A DNA stretch of 64,000 nt from Eucalyptus grandis (Eukaryota; Streptophyta; Magnoliopsida; Myrtales; Myrtaceae), in NCBI RefSeq assembly GCF_016545825.1, contig NC_052612.1:42453738-42517737 (forward strand). The letters run 5' to 3'. Below the pieces are notes generated by a model. That model saw nothing but the letters and a program-made list of their open reading frames with translations. It made no database searches and was not told where the DNA came from. Shown one piece after another: positions 48,801 through 59,479 of the stretch. The position numbers were made by a program, and so were the translations under genes. How positions within the stretch are numbered: position 1 is the first letter of the stretch; each line of letters begins with the position of its first letter.

Positions 48801-49468
48801 GAAGAGAGATTGTCGAGCAAGAATGCGTTACGAATCCTGAGGAGCGCAGTAGGCTGTGGTATCCGAAGACCGCCTCAAATGTGGTTCAGAATAACTTGGT
48901 ATGCCTAGAAAAACTGAACATGCAATTATGTGTATTTAGAGTTCATTTTCATCCAAAATGTTAGCTCATTTTTGTACACAGGACATTGATGATTTTGCAT
49001 AATTTGAGAGAAATGAACAACATTCCAAAAGAACTAATTTTTACCATTATGACTCCCATCTAAATGGGAAAGATAATGATTCAGGAAAATTGCCCCATTT
49101 TGTATAAGATAATATCTATGTGCCTCATTTTTTTGCTGGTTCACTCGTGTTTACTATTAGTTGAATTTAGATACATGCTCCCTATTTTGATATTCAGCAC
49201 TTACTCTGAATGGTTCAATCATGTTGCTAACGTGTTGCTCTGAAAATATGAGGGAACAAAAAACATTGTAGCACTCAAACTCACAAGACTTGATTGTGGG
49301 CATAATTTTACGAGTGGCAAATTTTCCAGGCTGCCAAGTTTAAGGTTCCTTGAAATTAAGGTTCCTTGAATTGGATGGAGGAAGCTTTGTCGGAGACTTC
49401 AAAAATCTTCTCTCTAATCTAACATGGCTCTGTTGGCGTCATTGCCCTTCAGAACTACATGCCACCGG
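45804..49468 (+). pseudogene. TIR-NBS-LRR resistance gene, decayed and truncated
   Basis: Such proteins are cytoplasmic immune receptors; this copy cannot be functional. The first part (45804-46181) ends with the back of a TIR domain: KVILPIFYDVDASDLKL and QWEEALKEVAAIKGLNLKD; its front half is missing or unrecognisable. The NBS exon (about 47818-48840) has DLVGIHNQMEAVIKLLGLG, a damaged P-loop GMGGIGKIILAKA (47989-48027; normal form GKTTLAKA), SSWFGPGSRIIITTRN (RNBS-B) and GRLPLALEVIGSFL (GLPL). The kinase-2 DDVD motif is missing: the sequence runs KKVILIL straight into QLMKLAGESSW. Near 48775 a small deletion shifts the frame between LIHLSLM and MHNQLRDLGREIVEQE. A short LRR piece (49336-49468: FKNLLSNLTWLCW, CPSELHA) stops abruptly at the duplicated CAP-D2 segment. 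A G-patch gene fragment lies antisense inside the TIR-NBS intron. Confidence 0.8.
46849..47262 (-). pseudogene. SURP/G-patch (SUGP1-like) gene fragment
   Basis: The minus strand keeps two exons separated by an intron. Exon A (about 47262-47143) gives ADADPVAMMEFYMKKAAQEE; then the frame changes near 47205, where the other frame reads KPKQSKDEMPPPASLQ. Exon B (about 47029-46849) gives GDYIPLEELEKFLSNCNDVA, AREAAEKAKIQADNVGHKL and SKMGWKEG, which is the start of a G-patch. The parent family is a putative splicing factor with SURP and G-patch domains. Retention of the intron means it moved as DNA, not through mRNA. It lies inside the resistance-gene relic in antisense and carries a frame break, so it is called a pseudogene fragment. 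Confidence 0.7.
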
Positions 49469-51177
49469 TTTACTTAGCTTGGCTACTTGAATCGTTGTAA
49501 GGCCACTTGTGCTACAATTCTCAATATCTTTCTGTATTTCATCCCCTCCATTCACATCAAACACAGAATTGAGAGATTTTTGACCAGTTCAGCTGCCAAA
49601 GTTTCTGGTGATGAGTGAAGTGTATATATGGCACCTATTACTTTATCAGCAGCAGCGTACCATATGTCCTCTGGTAGCCAAAAACCAGTGACCAAACTTT
49701 CCAAAATACCAAACAACCTACTACCATTACTCATCATGAGTCTTCTCTTGTCTTCTTCAGACAATCTTTGAATAGCTATGCATGCTGTTCTTGCAAGTAA
49801 AGGATCCACTTTTGCCCAGCGTCCAAATCCAATATCAATGATGTCTTGAATGTGAGAGCTGAGGATGCCAGCAGACGACTTTGCTGCCATGCAAAGCACA
49901 GATAAAGCACCGCGACTTTGTTCTGCAGTAGTTCCATTGACATTAAAGCAAAAGAAATCCCACAAAGCAGAAACCTGCAAGTAGGTCTCATTAATTTATA
50001 ATTCCTTAAGGGGAAGGGATCGCAGATAAGATAGTCTCACATTAGGATTTTTCAAGCAAGGCAATTGAACAACACAATGGCCATTTTACTTTCCACATTC
50101 AATCACTAGTCTCTTTTTACAGAATTATAACCAAACATTACTCAAAACTCCCACAAGCAAATAAAAGACAGTTTTTATGACAGAGAAAATAAAAAGCCAT
50201 CTTTAACCAGTTGGAAATGGTAACTTCAAGTCAATAACGGAATCTGTAGCTGCAAAGGAGATGCAATGAAAATTTAAAGCCAATACCTAAACGAACCAAA
50301 GCCTAAAAAATGGCCAGTCTTTTCTTTTCCTTTCTTAATATATATGGCCAATCTGCTTCCTGCCTGTATTCAGATTCTGATTCCAGAAAAGGATACATAG
50401 CTAGAGGGCTCAAATCCCTAAACTATTGCTAGATACCGAAAGTATATTGCATTAACAATCAACTGTTGTAACTATAAGGTGCCAATCACCATCGCGTCTT
50501 TTTACTCCACCTAAAATTAATTCAAATTAGCATAAAAGAGTACATCAAAATGGTCACGCTGGTCCTAATGCTAATTATCATGCAGTATTACATTTGCAAA
50601 CTATGCTATGGACCTAGAGTGTAGACTTTTGTTAAGCTTGTAACTCTTAAACAAATTGTTAACTATACTGCTTCCTGTGACAATCAATTCATAAGATACA
50701 TGAACATTCTACGGTGTCCAAATAATGGAATAATCTACATATGCCACAGTAAGAAAGCAGAAGTTCAGGGAAAAACTTTAAAAGCCCATCGTGCTGCAGA
50801 TGGCTAATCAAAAGTTTATTCGTTATCCCATCCATGATAACGAGAAAAAGGAAGAAGGAACAAGTAACAGTATGTGACTAAGCAACTCTACATGCTAACA
50901 TCGAGTCATAAGCTTGATGTATACTTAGCAGTTACAATAATATTGATAAATAACCATAACAATACTAGTAGTAGTAATAGTAGTAGTAAAAGTATAACGA
51001 TGATGATGATAAAAAGAACTCCAACACCGTATCCTGTTATTGCTATAAAGGTTCTTCTAGGGTTCGGCTACAACCATTTCACTAGTCCAAATGAATCTAT
51101 ATGATCTATCATAAGCAGCCACAAATTTATAAACTGATTAATTTAACTAGAAGACAGGATAACTGCCTCTAGTTTTC
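49469..51177 (-). pseudogene. Truncated duplicate of CAP-D2 (part of exon 6 plus intron 5)
   Basis: This segment matches 40759-42469 of the CAP-D2 gene over about 1.7 kb in the same orientation, with roughly thirty differences seen by eye (about 98 per cent identity). It contains the 5' 506 bp of exon 6 (49974 down to 49469) and most of intron 5. A missing T in a T-run near 49577-49581 shifts the frame, so AAELVKK becomes AAELVKN and the reading ends soon after. Exon differences are few (about four); the intron has about twenty-five. Because intron sequence is included, the copy arose at DNA level. Its left edge cuts the LRR remnant of the resistance gene. Confidence 0.92.
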
Positions 51178-52356
51178 CTTTGCCCTCATCGACGCACGTC
51201 CACATCGCTCTTAGACAGCGTTGACATCTCCGACCGTGGGTGTATTTTGGAGACCATCTGCCCGAAGTCTTTACATTAGTGCAAATAATTTTAGGCAAAA
51301 GAATTTCCACCAAGTGCAAATAATATTTGCATAACGTTTATATCCATTACACTTGTAAAACGGTTTTAATTAAATAAAAAGAACCATAAATGGAAACTAG
51401 GGATCCTCAACAGCATAGGCGGAGCTGGAAGCCACGGCAACGGCCATTGCCCAGGTCGCGCCACCCCATGCCAACATCCCTTCAACTCCTTTGTGAATCC
51501 CAGCCACCGTTCTTGACTTGTCCGCAAATCTTAGATTTGCAAAATCGAGACTTAGGCGAGGGTTGCCAAGGTCGCACAACCCTTCAGACCCTTGATGACC
51601 ATCCAAACATTATGTGATGAAGGATGCTGAGAGGCGATTGACATGCGATGGCGCATTGGGGTTGTTGTAGTTGATGATGGAGGTGACATTATAATCCAAA
51701 AGTAGTCAATCTATTGGCGCCATTACGTGGAGAAAGAAGATTAGACGAGAGAGAATGGGGGGTTTTGGGCCTGGTTAGGGGTACTTTTGTCTTTTCAATT
51801 TGTGCATTTCAGTTTAGATTTACACATTATATAATTAAAAAATCACACATCCAACCATGAAAAGTTGAATGGAGAAATTGTCCAATCAAGTGTAGAATAT
51901 GATTGGAACATTAAGTCAATCTTAATTTCTTTAATTTTGTCAAATTATATTCTAATATTTTTTACACAAAAGTCGCCACATCAATAGCGAAAGTTCCTGC
52001 AAAAGATTTAAAACTTAATCCACCCAATTGAAAAAAATCAAGACCGAATGACAACCACTGAACAGATTAAAAATTAATCAGATTCGAGGCCCGGACCAGT
52101 AGAGCGAGGCCCAATCTCAAAATCACCCGCTCACCTCGATAGCGGCGAACCACTTCTCCAGTTTCAACTTTCAACGACCACGACTGCGACTGGCCTGCCG
52201 CACTGAATACTTGAAGCTTCAAAGCTGCTGCTGCATCTTCTTCTTCTTCTTCTTCTTCTTCTTCACCTGTGCCTCGCCGGACGTCCTTGCGGAGAGGACC
52301 GATCGCTCCGCCCGCCGGTCCCCTGCCCCGAAGAAGCTGGAGAGCCGAGGATCGCC
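51178..52356. other. Spacer with possible promoter of the 48-codon ORF
   Basis: No gene is supported in 51178-52060. The part 52070-52356 becomes GC-rich and looks like promoter and leader, with a (CTT)n run at about 52236-52264 about 90 bp before the ATG at 52357. Confidence 0.5.
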
Positions 52357-52503
52357 ATGGCGGTGCCATGGGGTACGACTCTGTGGGTGGCGAGGCTGGT
52401 GTGGATAGCCCTCAGGGGCTGGCTCTCCTCCTGCCTCACCGTCGCCGACGACGTCGCCGCCTCCATCCGCACCGGCGACATCGGCCCCTTCCACGTCGGC
52501 TGA
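52357..52503 (+). CDS. Small ORF of 48 codons, probable plant micropeptide
   Basis: ATG at 52357 in a favourable context (GCCATGG) opens 48 codons ending in TGA at 52501-52503. The peptide has a Trp-rich hydrophobic first half (TLWVARLVWIALRGW at about residues 8-22), then a polar amphipathic segment DDVAASIRTGDIGPFHVG at the C-terminus. GC content and codon choice look like a real gene, and the ORF sits just downstream of a CpG-rich, CTT-containing leader. I have a weak memory of similar very short plant proteins ending in GPFHV, but cannot name a family. A downstream acceptor (TTTTGCAG at 55012-55019) suggests a spliced 3' UTR reaching about 55430. It could be membrane-associated; function unknown. 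Confidence 0.5.
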   Translation: MAVPWGTTLWVARLVWIALRGWLSSCLTVADDVAASIRTGDIGPFHVG

Positions 52504-52737
52504 TCCCGATTCCCGCGGGGCGGGTCCCTGGTTCGTCTCCCGAAACCCGCCGATCGCTTTGTTCCTTTCCTTTCTAATCAGGCTCGTGCGGTCGTCTCTG
52601 CTGTCGGGGTCCATGTTCGCTGGTTTCTGGTCGAGTTGGACCGGCGACTTGCTCGTTAACTCGACGCTCAAATCCATCATCATCGTTATCATCATCACGT
52701 GAGCTATGCGTGTGAACTGTGCAGGATGCACGTTGAG

Positions 52738-53190
52738 TAATTTCGACGTTAAGGATGAATTTTGCACAGTGTCGGCAATGTAAACGGGATCGTATTGGTT
52801 GTTGCTGTGTTTATTTGCTCGATCAGTGTAATCTTCTCTCGTGCTGATCGCGATTCTATCTCCATTTTCCCCTGCGGGAGGGCGGGGGGAAGGGTTAGCG
52901 CTGTGAATAATTTTCTTTTTAAGGATGAATTTCGTCAATGTTAATGGTATCGTATTAGTTGTCGCTGTAATTATTTGCTTGATCAGTGTAATCTTCCCTC
53001 GAGCTGGTTGCGATTCCATCGCCATTTTCCTGGTTTGGGTTGGGGGGGTGCGCTTTGGGTAATTTTGATGTTAAGGATGAATTTTGCGCAGTGTTGTCAA
53101 TGTCAACGGTATCGTATTAGTTGTTATTGTGGTAATTTGCTTGATCGATGTAATTTTAACTCAAGTTGGTTGTGATTCCGGTGGGTTTTG
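52738..53190 (+). repeat. Three tandem copies of a 150-bp unit
   Basis: Units start at about 52738, 52905 and 53058. Each carries TTAAGGATGAATTT, a TATCGTATT-GTTGT or GATCGTATTGGTTGT core, ATTTGCT-GATC-GTGTAAT and GATTC--TC-CCATTTTCC or its remnant, then a G-rich tail. The units differ by several per cent to perhaps 15 per cent. They lie in the probable intron downstream of the 48-codon ORF. Confidence 0.75.
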
Positions 53191-53985
53191 GGGGGGGGGG
53201 AATCACATACTGGTAGATCATGGTACAAGTGGGAGGATAATCTCCTTTTCAGGGGTTGGAGTGGTAAATGATGCTTAGGAGTTTTATCAGCTTTTTAGAG
53301 ATCAGAAAACGGAATATGTTGGAAGCAGAACGAGAAACTGAAGATCGCCTCCATTTCCTGGCCCCAGTGAAGACACAATTCAGCATTCCTGCCATCAAGC
53401 AAGGCCATATTTTCTCTTTGATTATCACAGCATCCACACAAAAGTGTCCAGACAAATGGAGAATGAAAGACTCGTAGAATAAGAACGGCTCTTTTCATGA
53501 TATGTAGACAGTTCCTTTTTCAGCTTAGGGATCAAATGGGGGAAGAATGAGGTGGTTAGTACAGCTTTTGGTTTGCTACATCTGAGTCTGACATAGTAAG
53601 TAGCTTAGAAGTAACACGACTCGTTGAGAATCAGTCTTGTCTGATTGTGATTATGAGGGAGAATGTTCTTATTAAAGTGATTGAAGGAAATGAAAAAGAT
53701 GGAAGAAAAAGGATAGGCCACGAGATATTACCTAAAGTACACATTGCCTAAGTGAGTGGTTCAGGCTTTGACGCTCCTTTTGTTACCTGGTCATTTGAAG
53801 ATTATAGGATATTCTCACTGGCATGTCCAAATGAATTTCTATTAAGTTATTACTTAGACTGTAGCATTACTGGATGTACTGTCTGCTTCTTGTGCTTCTC
53901 TTTCTACCCAACAATCTCTACTGTGCTTAGCCATTCTACGTGGTAAATTGGTTTTCTTAAGAGAGGTTGACACCTACCCTGGACT

Positions 53986-54264
53986 TTCCATTTTTGTCTA
54001 AATTGCGGAGTAAATGGGCTTCTAGATGCGGTATTTCGTTAGTGATCCTTTCGGGTCCTTGGCTTGTCACATGAGTCTGAATTTCATATTTCCGTATGTG
54101 AAAAGAAGTATAAATATCTTCATATACCAGACGCTTGCTAATGAGTACTGCATCTTCAAAATTGTAACCTTCCCATGGCAGATAAGCTACTAATACATTT
54201 TTACCCAAAGCGAGTTCGCCACCAACTGTAGCGGCACCATCCGCTAAAATTTGTCCTTTTTTTT
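53986..54264 (-). other. Nuclear insertion of plastid DNA: rpoB fragment
   Basis: The minus strand encodes part of the plastid RNA polymerase beta subunit: [20 protein letters not shown] (with one frame slip), [36 protein letters not shown] and [20 protein letters not shown]. Homology starts after an A run near 54264 and ends at about 53986, just after RNLDKNG. About 280 bp is preserved with few changes (for example FED for SED), so the transfer is fairly recent. It is a fragment of a much larger gene without a start and has no expected function in the nucleus. Confidence 0.88.
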
Positions 54265-55524
54265 AATCCATTTACATCTCTGAACATTTTCTTGCAGTCC
54301 GTTGGTGTTGTATACATTTGCTTGAGAACCTTGTTCACATGTGAGCACAATACGAGGCGATGCTTGCCTTTTTCAGCCTTGTGAATATTTGCTGACTCTC
54401 GGGAACCCATATTAGCCAGTAAACATGGGAAACAAAGTGAGGCAGTGGGAGTTTTAAATTTTCACAACTCTTCATTGGAAAGTCTTGAGGACTGGGTCAT
54501 TAATTGGTAGTCAAACAGTTCATATGATATGCTTCTGAAAAAAAAGAAAAGGAAGAGTTGTCGTGCAAGTTAATTGCCTAATGTGGTTCTACTTTTGGTG
54601 CTTATAATGTGTAAAAGATAGATTTTCTATGGGCCTAACCTACATCTGTAACAAAGAGTATTAGTTCCCAGTCCTTTTAATTTGCCCTGGCATTCCCTTT
54701 TCATTTTCTTCTTCTCTTCTCTTGGAGGAAGAAATGTATTTAACAAGATTCACTTACTGGTCTGGTTAAGTGCAGTAGTGCTCTGGCCGTCTTAATAGAA
54801 GAGTTTCTGGTTTGCACAAAGTGATTGTACTATAAGGATTACAAGTCTTCTTTATCTGTGCCTAAAAAGATTTGCTCACACACCAAAAGTCTCTGACTAT
54901 GATATTGCAAACTGAGGCCTTTGTTAGAATTTTGCCTGTGGTTTAAAAAGAAAAAATGTTCTTTATTTGGTTGTGCAGTGAATTTTATGTAGCTGATTTT
55001 CTACTCTGATTTTGCAGATTAAACTTTATAAAAAGGACGACGATATGCCGTAAGAATGTGGATAAGTGAAATGCCAGAGACTTCAGAGAATGACTTCGCC
55101 TGTAGCTCCTGCAAAGTGGGTGTGGTTGAGATTGGAAGCAGTTGACGAGTGACTTATAATTGGATAGGTGTTTCATATTTTGATTGTGTTGGTTCAGATG
55201 GCTCGTGTAACTGGTTCTGTTATGGTTTTGTTCCAGTGTTTCATCGCTAGCTAGATCGTTATGTTGCTTCAGCACTTAGCATCTTTCGAAATTGAAAGTT
55301 GCTCTATCTGATGTGGCTTTCCATCTGATGTGGTCCCATAGGCAGTGGACAAAGTTTTTGATTGTACATAGGGTGAGATTTTGATGAATTCTGGAAGTAA
55401 ATGAACTTTATTCTCCACCTTATTCTACTTTATTCCCTTGAAGTTTGATATCTCCATATTTCTCTAAGGCTTACTAGAGTTTTCTTCTGACATTTTGGTT
55501 TCCTTTCTATGATACAAAAAGGAA

Positions 55525-55527
<3 letters not shown>
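54265..55527 (+). other. Probable intron remainder and 3' UTR exon of the small-ORF transcript
   Basis: An acceptor TTTTGCAG at 55012-55019 is followed by a T-rich, stop-rich stretch with GATGTGG-like short repeats, running to about 55430. No coding frame is convincing. Assignment to the transcript beginning near 52300 is inference. Confidence 0.3.

Positions 55528-55578
<51 letters not shown>
55528..55578. repeat. (TA)n microsatellite, 51 bp
   Basis: An uninterrupted TA run of about 25 units. It produces a spurious Tyr-Ile ORF on the minus strand and is likely to vary in length between individuals. Confidence 0.95.
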
Positions 55579-55580
<2 letters not shown>

Positions 55581-57057
55581 TCATACAACCATATGCAGAA
55601 GATGTACCACCCATGAAATGCTTCGTTCACTGTTCATATGTTTACACACGGAATTATGTTGTCTGCTGTGATTTATGGGCTCGTCCATTGTCTTGCGATC
55701 CTGATTTTGTGCATTTATTGATTCCTTGAAATCAAGAATAAAAGATTTTATAAAATGAATGTTATATCAAGTAAAAGATTATCTTTTAGGAGCAGACATT
55801 AGCAGTTGATTACTGGGCTTAATATCTGGACTGCATTTTCGCAATGTGAATGCGTGACTTGCAAATTGGCAGGACTATTGCCTAATTGATGACAATTTGA
55901 AGGGGAAGTGAGTTAGAGAGTGGCAAAGGTTGCACAAATAGAAGTTAGTGACCGGAACAGTTCAATAATACATTCTCCATTGCCTTCTCACCTCCCATTC
56001 CCTCAAATGTCAATGTTTTCTCTGAGATCGAATGCGACCTCATGCATGTTGTCACATGGTATAACATGCAGCTTTCCCCCATTGCCAGGGAGATGACAAC
56101 CATCCGTCTTCGTCATACGACCAGTGCACCATATGCCCCATCACATCAAAGTTTGTTTTCTTTTGAAGTCGGGGGTGTGGGGGCCCTCATCATCACAAAA
56201 AGGTAGAGCCATCCTTTATCAGTTATAACCAGAATACGGCCCGGATAAAAGATCAAGTTGGCATCGTGCGATCTTATCGGGCACTTTGGACCAATTTGTC
56301 ACATGATTATGCACGCAAAGATGCAGATCTTTAGTGATTGGAAGAATCACGGCACGTTTTCTCTTTTGTGGGCATTAGCACCAACTCGTCGAGAGTAGTT
56401 GTGAAGTTCCTTACAGTTGGGTGACAACCATTTCTGTTCAAACTGAGAGCTATGTATAACCTACCAATAGCGACTTAACCACGATAACTACCAAAGAGAA
56501 AAACAAACTCCCCCTGAAGTCCTCCAGTCCAATCAAATAATACATAATCCAGCCATCATTTGCACATACTAAGTATTTGGGTTGCTTCTACTCTGATCTA
56601 GAAGGTCGCATGCAATTAGTGAAAGCGCCCAATTGAATAGACCAATATCCAATTTCCCTATTTGCAAAACCCTCCAATAACTAACCTTAAAAGCATACCG
56701 AATTAGCAAGGTTTCTGGGGAGTGCCCATACCCAACTTCAGCAATGATTCAAGCAAACTTCAAGAACCCCATTTTCAATGTCTACCAGCTTTAGTTTATC
56801 ATCCTCCTTCAACGATTCTTGAAAGGTCCCTCTCACCAACAAATTCACCTATCTCTCTCCACTCTCGACAAACTCTTCTAAGCCTCACATTAGCACTGAT
56901 GCTCTCCCAGTGCTTCTTTCTCGAGAAGCAAGCACAGCTCAGAAGAACCAGAAATTCCAGTGAGAGAACCAAAAGGCATAGTTGAGAGAGAGAGAGAGAG
57001 AGAGAGAGAGCAAGAAAAAAAAGAAGGTAGACACTTCACCATTTCTGGCAACCATTC
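55579..57057. other. Intergenic region and promoter of the glutaredoxin-like gene
   Basis: No gene is supported. A (GA)n tract at about 56982-57009 lies about 50 bp before the ATG, probably in the 5' leader. The open frame at 56722-56985 (+) is Ser/Leu-rich and has no recognised similarity. Confidence 0.5.
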
Positions 57058-58128
57058 ATGGGATGCATTGTCTCAAGATCCGACACACCCCCTGCGGTAA
57101 ACCCAGAACTCCCCCATCTCTCTCCGTTTGATTCTGCATTTTCTCCAAATTCTTCACCATTACCAGCCAAAGCAAGAACTGTTTCTCTTGCAACTCCTCT
57201 TGTCCACCACCCGCCAATCAAGAAAGGTGACACCCACCATTTGGTCTCTTTGACGTCCAGCACCTATGGTTCCCTCCTCCTCATTGACCCCCAGAACACC
57301 AGATTGAACATCCAAAATCTGTCTGAGCAGATGCGTCTACCACATCCGCAGACTCCCAAAAAAATGGCTGAGCCTCAAACTCATGTGGAAGATAAGAATG
57401 ACGCCCCGTCACCGGATACGGTCATCAACACCTGGGAACTCATGGATGGTCTAGATGACTTCGATTCTGATGGTGAGAAGAACTTCAGGATGTCTGTTTC
57501 TTCCATTTCACGCAGGCCTTCGGACTACAATGGCTGTGAGAAGGAAACAGTTGACTCTCCAAAATCAAATGAAATTCCAAATAAGATCAGTGGCGATGAT
57601 GAAATGACAGTCGCTCCAATGGTGGGACTCAAGGATCATTCTCCACCATCCAATGACAAGAATTCTTCTTTAGGCAGAGAGGATAGGGTAGTTCTGTACT
57701 TCACCAGCTTGAGAGGCATCAGAAAGACTTACGAGGACTGTCGTGCGGTTAAAATGATATTCAGGGGCTTGAGAGTGGCTTTAGATGAGAGGGACATTTC
57801 GATGGACTCTTCATACAGAAAGGAATTGCAAAGCAAGCTCAAAGACAAGGCAGCGACTCTGCCTCAGGTCTTCATAAGAGGAAACCACATTGGAGGTGCG
57901 GAGGAGATCAGGCAGCTCAATGAGAATGGAGATTTGGCGAAGCTTTTGGAGGGACTTGATGCGAGTGATATCGGGCTCGTGTGCAGGACATGCGGGGAAG
58001 CCAGGTTCGTGCCCTGCCCTAGTTGTAGTGGGAGCAGGAAGGTGTTTGACAAGGACGATGACAGGTTCAGAAGGTGCATGGATTGCAATGAGAATGGGTT
58101 GATTCACTGCCCTAGCTGCTGCCCATGA
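57058..58128 (+). CDS. Glutaredoxin-like protein with C-terminal CxxC zinc-type motifs
   Basis: One exon, 356 residues. The N-terminus MGCIVSRSD fits N-myristoylation at Gly2 and palmitoylation at Cys3, pointing to membrane attachment. Residues about 10-205 are Ser/Pro-rich and acidic, without a recognised domain; a TWELMDGLDDFDSD-like motif (here NTWELMDGLDDF) is conserved in this family. Residues 211 to about 300 form the glutaredoxin-like domain: VVLYFTSLRGIRKTYEDCRA, DERDISMDSSYRKELQ and LPQVFIRGNHIGGAEEI. The usual CPYC or CGFS site is absent; the corresponding loop is SLRGIRKTYEDC. From Cys309 there are four CxxC pairs (CRTC, CPSC, CMDC and CPSC) ending in a Cys-Cys-Pro tail, like DnaJ-type zinc fingers. 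Similar Arabidopsis proteins include At3g57070 and At5g39865 (from memory). It follows CAP-D2 in the Arabidopsis order too. A redox role is uncertain given the atypical site. Confidence 0.92.
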   Translation: MGCIVSRSDTPPAVNPELPHLSPFDSAFSPNSSPLPAKARTVSLATPLVHHPPIKKGDTHHLVSLTSSTYGSLLLIDPQNTRLNIQNLSEQMRLPHPQTPKKMAEPQTHVEDKNDAPSPDTVINTWELMDGLDDFDSDGEKNFRMSVSSISRRPSDYNGCEKETVDSPKSNEIPNKISGDDEMTVAPMVGLKDHSPPSNDKNSSLGREDRVVLYFTSLRGIRKTYEDCRAVKMIFRGLRVALDERDISMDSSYRKELQSKLKDKAATLPQVFIRGNHIGGAEEIRQLNENGDLAKLLEGLDASDIGLVCRTCGEARFVPCPSCSGSRKVFDKDDDRFRRCMDCNENGLIHCPSCCP

Positions 58129-59479
58129 AAGCAGAATTCTGGAATCTTTTGCTATGGCGAGACTAGCAACTTTCTTGTGCTGTGACATTCGTGTTTCTTG
58201 TGCAGTAGGATTCATGCCAACGAGTTCCCTCAGATGGGGTTCCTCTTCTTCGAAAAGTTGCTGTTTTGAACTGTCTTGTCTGCATTTATTACTTTCCTCC
58301 ATGAATAAAAGTGAAATAAACGAAAGATTCTTTGCGTTCATGATAAAGCTAATTTCACATTCTGACTTCTTTTCCTAGGACTGCATCGCTTTCTTTGCCG
58401 AAGTCTCCATTGATCACGTATATAGGTCCACGATGCATATCCATTCACCTTTTCTTTTCAGCTGTCTTGCTTTGGTCGCCTAGCGAAGAAGCTGCGAATC
58501 TTCCATGCTCACAGCTATGGGACAAATTACTAGGCTTATGAACCAAAACAGGGAAATGCTTGATGTTCTTTTTCTGACCTCCTCTTGAACCGATTAAAAT
58601 CAAAATTCGACACATGCAAGAAGTTTCGGCTCAGCACTTCCAGACTCCAGAGAACTCAAAAGAAGGTCAGGCTGCATTTGCACCAGTTGCTTGGCTGCTG
58701 TGAACGAACGCAATGTCAATTTCCTCTGCAATGGAAATTGATTCGCGCTGTGAATCGCCATCGGCCTTTCGCTTCTACAAGAGCAAATGAACAAGCGAGA
58801 GTTCCTCAGACTTTAGTTCTCAGAATCAGTTTTTCCTCCAACCACTTTCTCGGAATTCAGACTTTCTATCGTTCTTGCTCGGTTTGCCCAACAAGCGCCA
58901 GGGACCGATTTCCATTGGCGAAAAAGAGAAGGTGCCAAAAGCCGAGCCGACAACCTTAAAAACCATCTTCTCAAGTCATTGCGATATTTAGACAGCGTCA
59001 ATATTACCAATCTAGCGCGCTAGCATGTAATTATCTGTAGTACAGAATTTTACATTTAGCCGTCGGTTAAATGAACTGAAGGTTCTCAAGCATCACTTCA
59101 AGACCGCATGTTGATCAGTACTTATCACCACCACACGGTACAATGAACATTCTGTGTTCACTTAAAACCAGAGGTCCCGAACATAAACGAGATATCAATG
59201 GCCAGGACACCTGTGGCTCGTGGAAGCCACACATGAATATCTTCAATGGTGGCCACCATCATTATCCCAGCCTTAATACCACCGTGCCTTTCGATATCTA
59301 ACTCAAAAATGTTTTTTTTTTTGTAAAAAGGTTTCGAAGGCGAGACTAATATTATTGACTGCACGAGACCCTCGAAATCTATGAAATATTTGATTTGACT
59401 CGAAACTTCTCGATATCACCGAGTATGATAAAACATGTAGGTGAGATATAGCTCCACCAGCATGTTAGCAACGAGCAAC
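58129..59479. other. 3' UTR of the glutaredoxin-like gene and intergenic DNA
   Basis: The 3' UTR probably ends before 58400. No gene is supported in the rest; the open frame at 58585-58959 is not recognised. Confidence 0.5.

Noticed and set aside
54201..54410. Separate ORF beside the plastid fragment
   Set aside because: Only the part below 54264 matches rpoB; the rest is not recognised and the ORF overlaps the plastid insertion border.
55430..55630. Tyr-Ile repeat protein
   Set aside because: This is translation of a TA microsatellite.
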